Below, piece by piece: positions 31,507 through 32,827 of a stretch of 32,827 nucleotides of DNA. The DNA is from Caballeronia sp. (GTDB taxonomy: Bacteria > Pseudomonadota > Gammaproteobacteria > Burkholderiales > Burkholderiaceae): positions 1-32,827 of the forward strand of contig NZ_JAQGMM010000091.1 in NCBI RefSeq assembly GCF_028292365.1. Reading direction: 5' to 3'. The notes below the pieces were generated by a model that worked only from the letters and a program-made list of their open reading frames with translations, did not search any database and was not told where the DNA came from. Made by a program: the position numbers and the translations under genes. Each line of letters begins with the position of its first letter. The stretch's first letter is position 1.

Positions 31507-32827
31507 ATGGAAGACACCACTTTCTTGGGCACAGACGCCGGCACCCTGGTCGAGCGCGTCATGCAAACGCTCCGCCAACGGATTGCCGGCCGCACGCTGG
31601 CCCCAGGCGCCAAGGTTCCGTCCATCCGGGGCTTCGCCGAAACCTTGCAAGTCTCGAAGTCGACCGTGGTGGAAGCCTATGATCGCCTCGCTGCCGAAGG
31701 GGTCATCCAGTCGCGCCGCGGTTCGGGCTTTTACGTCGCTGGACACTTGCCGCCGCTGTCGCTTGCTGAATTGGGCCCGCGCCTCGATCGCGTTGTCGAT
31801 CCGTTCTGGGTGTCACGACAATCGCTGGAGGCCGGCGCGAATGCGTTGAAACCCGGTTGCGGCTGGCTGCCTGCGTCATGGCTGCCGGAGGCGGGGCTGC
31901 GACGCGCATTGAGATCCGTCGCGCGCACCGACGCTGCCGTGCTGGCCGACTACGGCACATCCCTGGGGCTCCCGGCGCTGCGGCAATGGCTCGCCCGTCG
32001 CATGGCGGATCGCGGCATTGAAGCGGCGCCTGATCAGATCATCCTCACCGAATCCGGCACGCAAGCTATCGACCTGCTATGCCGCCTGCTGCTCGAACCG
32101 GGCGATACAGTACTCGTCGATGACCCCTGCTATTTCAATTTCCTAGCCTTGCTGCGTGCTCACCGGGCCAAGGTCATAAGCGTTCCGTATACGCCGGCAG
32201 GTCCCGATATTGACCTGTTCGCACAGGCGCTCGCGGAGCATCGGCCGCGCTTGTACATCACCAACTCGGCGCTTCATAACCCGACGGGCGCAACGCTCTC
32301 GCCGGTTGTTGCGCATCGGCTCCTGAAGTTCGCGGACCAGTCGGGCCTCACGATTATTGAAGACGATATCTTCGGCGACTTCGAGCACGAATCCGCTCCA
32401 CGCCTGGCAGCGTTCGACGGCCTGGAACGAGTCGTCCATATCGGCAGCTTTTCCAAGAGCCTCTCGGCGTCAGTACGGTGCGGCTTTATCGCGGTGCGAC
32501 GCGACTGGGTCGAGCAATTGATTGATCTAAAGATTGCCACCTCATTTGGCGGCGGACGTCTGTCAGGCGAACTCATCCTCGGCGTACTGAAAGACGGCAC
32601 CTACAGAAAGCACATGGAGAGCTTACGAGAGCGTTTGTCCCGTTCGATGGGACAAACAGGCGCACGGCTGCAAGCACTGGGCATCGAACCATGGATCGAG
32701 CCGCGAGGCGGTATGTTTCTCTGGTGCAAGCTGCCCGAGGGACTGGATGCAACGGACGTTGCCCGCCGGGCGCTGGCCGAGAACGTGATCCTTGCGCCGG
32801 GCAATGCGTTTAGTGTCGCGCAATCCG
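31507..32827 (+). CDS. MocR-family regulator (GntR HTH plus aminotransferase-like PLP domain), cut by the right edge
   Basis: Frame open for 440 codons to the window end; only the last part of the PLP domain is missing. Residues 1-75 are a GntR-type winged HTH (VMQTLRQRIAGRTLAPGAKVPSIRGFAE, SKSTVVEAYDRLAAEG, SRRGSGFYV). From about 110 a fold-type-I aminotransferase domain follows, with LADYGTSLGLPALRQWLA, NSALHNPTGATLS, IEDDIFGDF and SFSKSLSASVRCGF. Lys317 would bind PLP. MocR proteins sense PLP or PLP-amine adducts and activate or repress a divergent gene, here the EamA transporter. Its closeness to plain aminotransferases leaves residual catalysis possible. Confidence 0.93.
   Translation, partial: MEDTTFLGTDAGTLVERVMQTLRQRIAGRTLAPGAKVPSIRGFAETLQVSKSTVVEAYDRLAAEGVIQSRRGSGFYVAGHLPPLSLAELGPRLDRVVDPFWVSRQSLEAGANALKPGCGWLPASWLPEAGLRRALRSVARTDAAVLADYGTSLGLPALRQWLARRMADRGIEAAPDQIILTESGTQAIDLLCRLLLEPGDTVLVDDPCYFNFLALLRAHRAKVISVPYTPAGPDIDLFAQALAEHRPRLYITNSALHNPTGATLSPVVAHRLLKFADQSGLTIIEDDIFGDFEHESAPRLAAFDGLERVVHIGSFSKSLSASVRCGFIAVRRDWVEQLIDLKIATSFGGGRLSGELILGVLKDGTYRKHMESLRERLSRSMGQTGARLQALGIEPWIEPRGGMFLWCKLPEGLDATDVARRALAENVILAPGNAFSVAQS

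Noticed and set aside
1-32827. CRISPR array, tRNA, rRNA or insertion sequence
   Set aside because: No regularly spaced repeats, no cloverleaf or rRNA sequence, and no transposase frame were seen on either strand.

Overview
The window looks like a GC-rich beta-proteobacterial chromosome of the Burkholderiaceae, probably Paraburkholderia, Caballeronia or Burkholderia. The reasons are the GC- and codon-rich reading frames, a short H-NS/Bv3F-type protein, a complete yehZYXW-type osmoprotectant transporter and many LysR, MarR and MocR regulators. Genus and species are inference.

Left part (1 to about 18,960): a Fur-controlled NRPS siderophore locus on the minus strand. In order of transcription it holds a 4'-phosphopantetheinyl transferase, an MbtH-like protein, a type II thioesterase, a 478-residue cupin-ended metalloenzyme with SznF/GrbE-like layout, a 3,755-residue NRPS and a second NRPS that runs off the left edge. 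The 3,755-residue NRPS carries a YqcI/YcgG (GntA-type N-oxygenase) domain fused to its N-terminus, followed by C-A-T-C-A-T-C-A-T-TE. The second NRPS begins FAAL-T-C-A, and the visible part of its A domain carries an Asp-type pocket (D-L-T). Adenylation pockets read from the sequence give acyl-Asp-...-X-Gly-X-TE, where both X pockets share an unusual code (DVHRIVL-I/V-A). Together with two N-oxidation-type enzymes, this predicts an acylated (beta-hydroxy)Asp siderophore with two copies of a modified Arg-derived residue. That is a gramibactin/graminine-type C-diazeniumdiolate siderophore, probably cyclised or released by the TE. Two Fur boxes, one before mbtH and one between the PPTase and a divergent nitroreductase, fit iron-repressed expression.

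Middle part (about 19,000 to 25,000): a nitroreductase, a PPTase-fold protein that has lost its catalytic motifs, a CsbD-like stress protein with a clear terminator, and the yehZYXW-type ABC transporter operon on the minus strand.

Right part (about 25,200 to the end): small regulatory and metabolic units. These are a MarR regulator with a small membrane protein; a MarR regulator with a cis-CaaD/Cg10062-type tautomerase and a three-member palindromic operator family; an H-NS-like protein beside a 700-bp non-coding stretch; a divergent LysR/quinone-oxidoreductase pair; and a divergent EamA transporter/MocR regulator pair with an inverted-repeat operator. The MocR gene is cut by the right edge.
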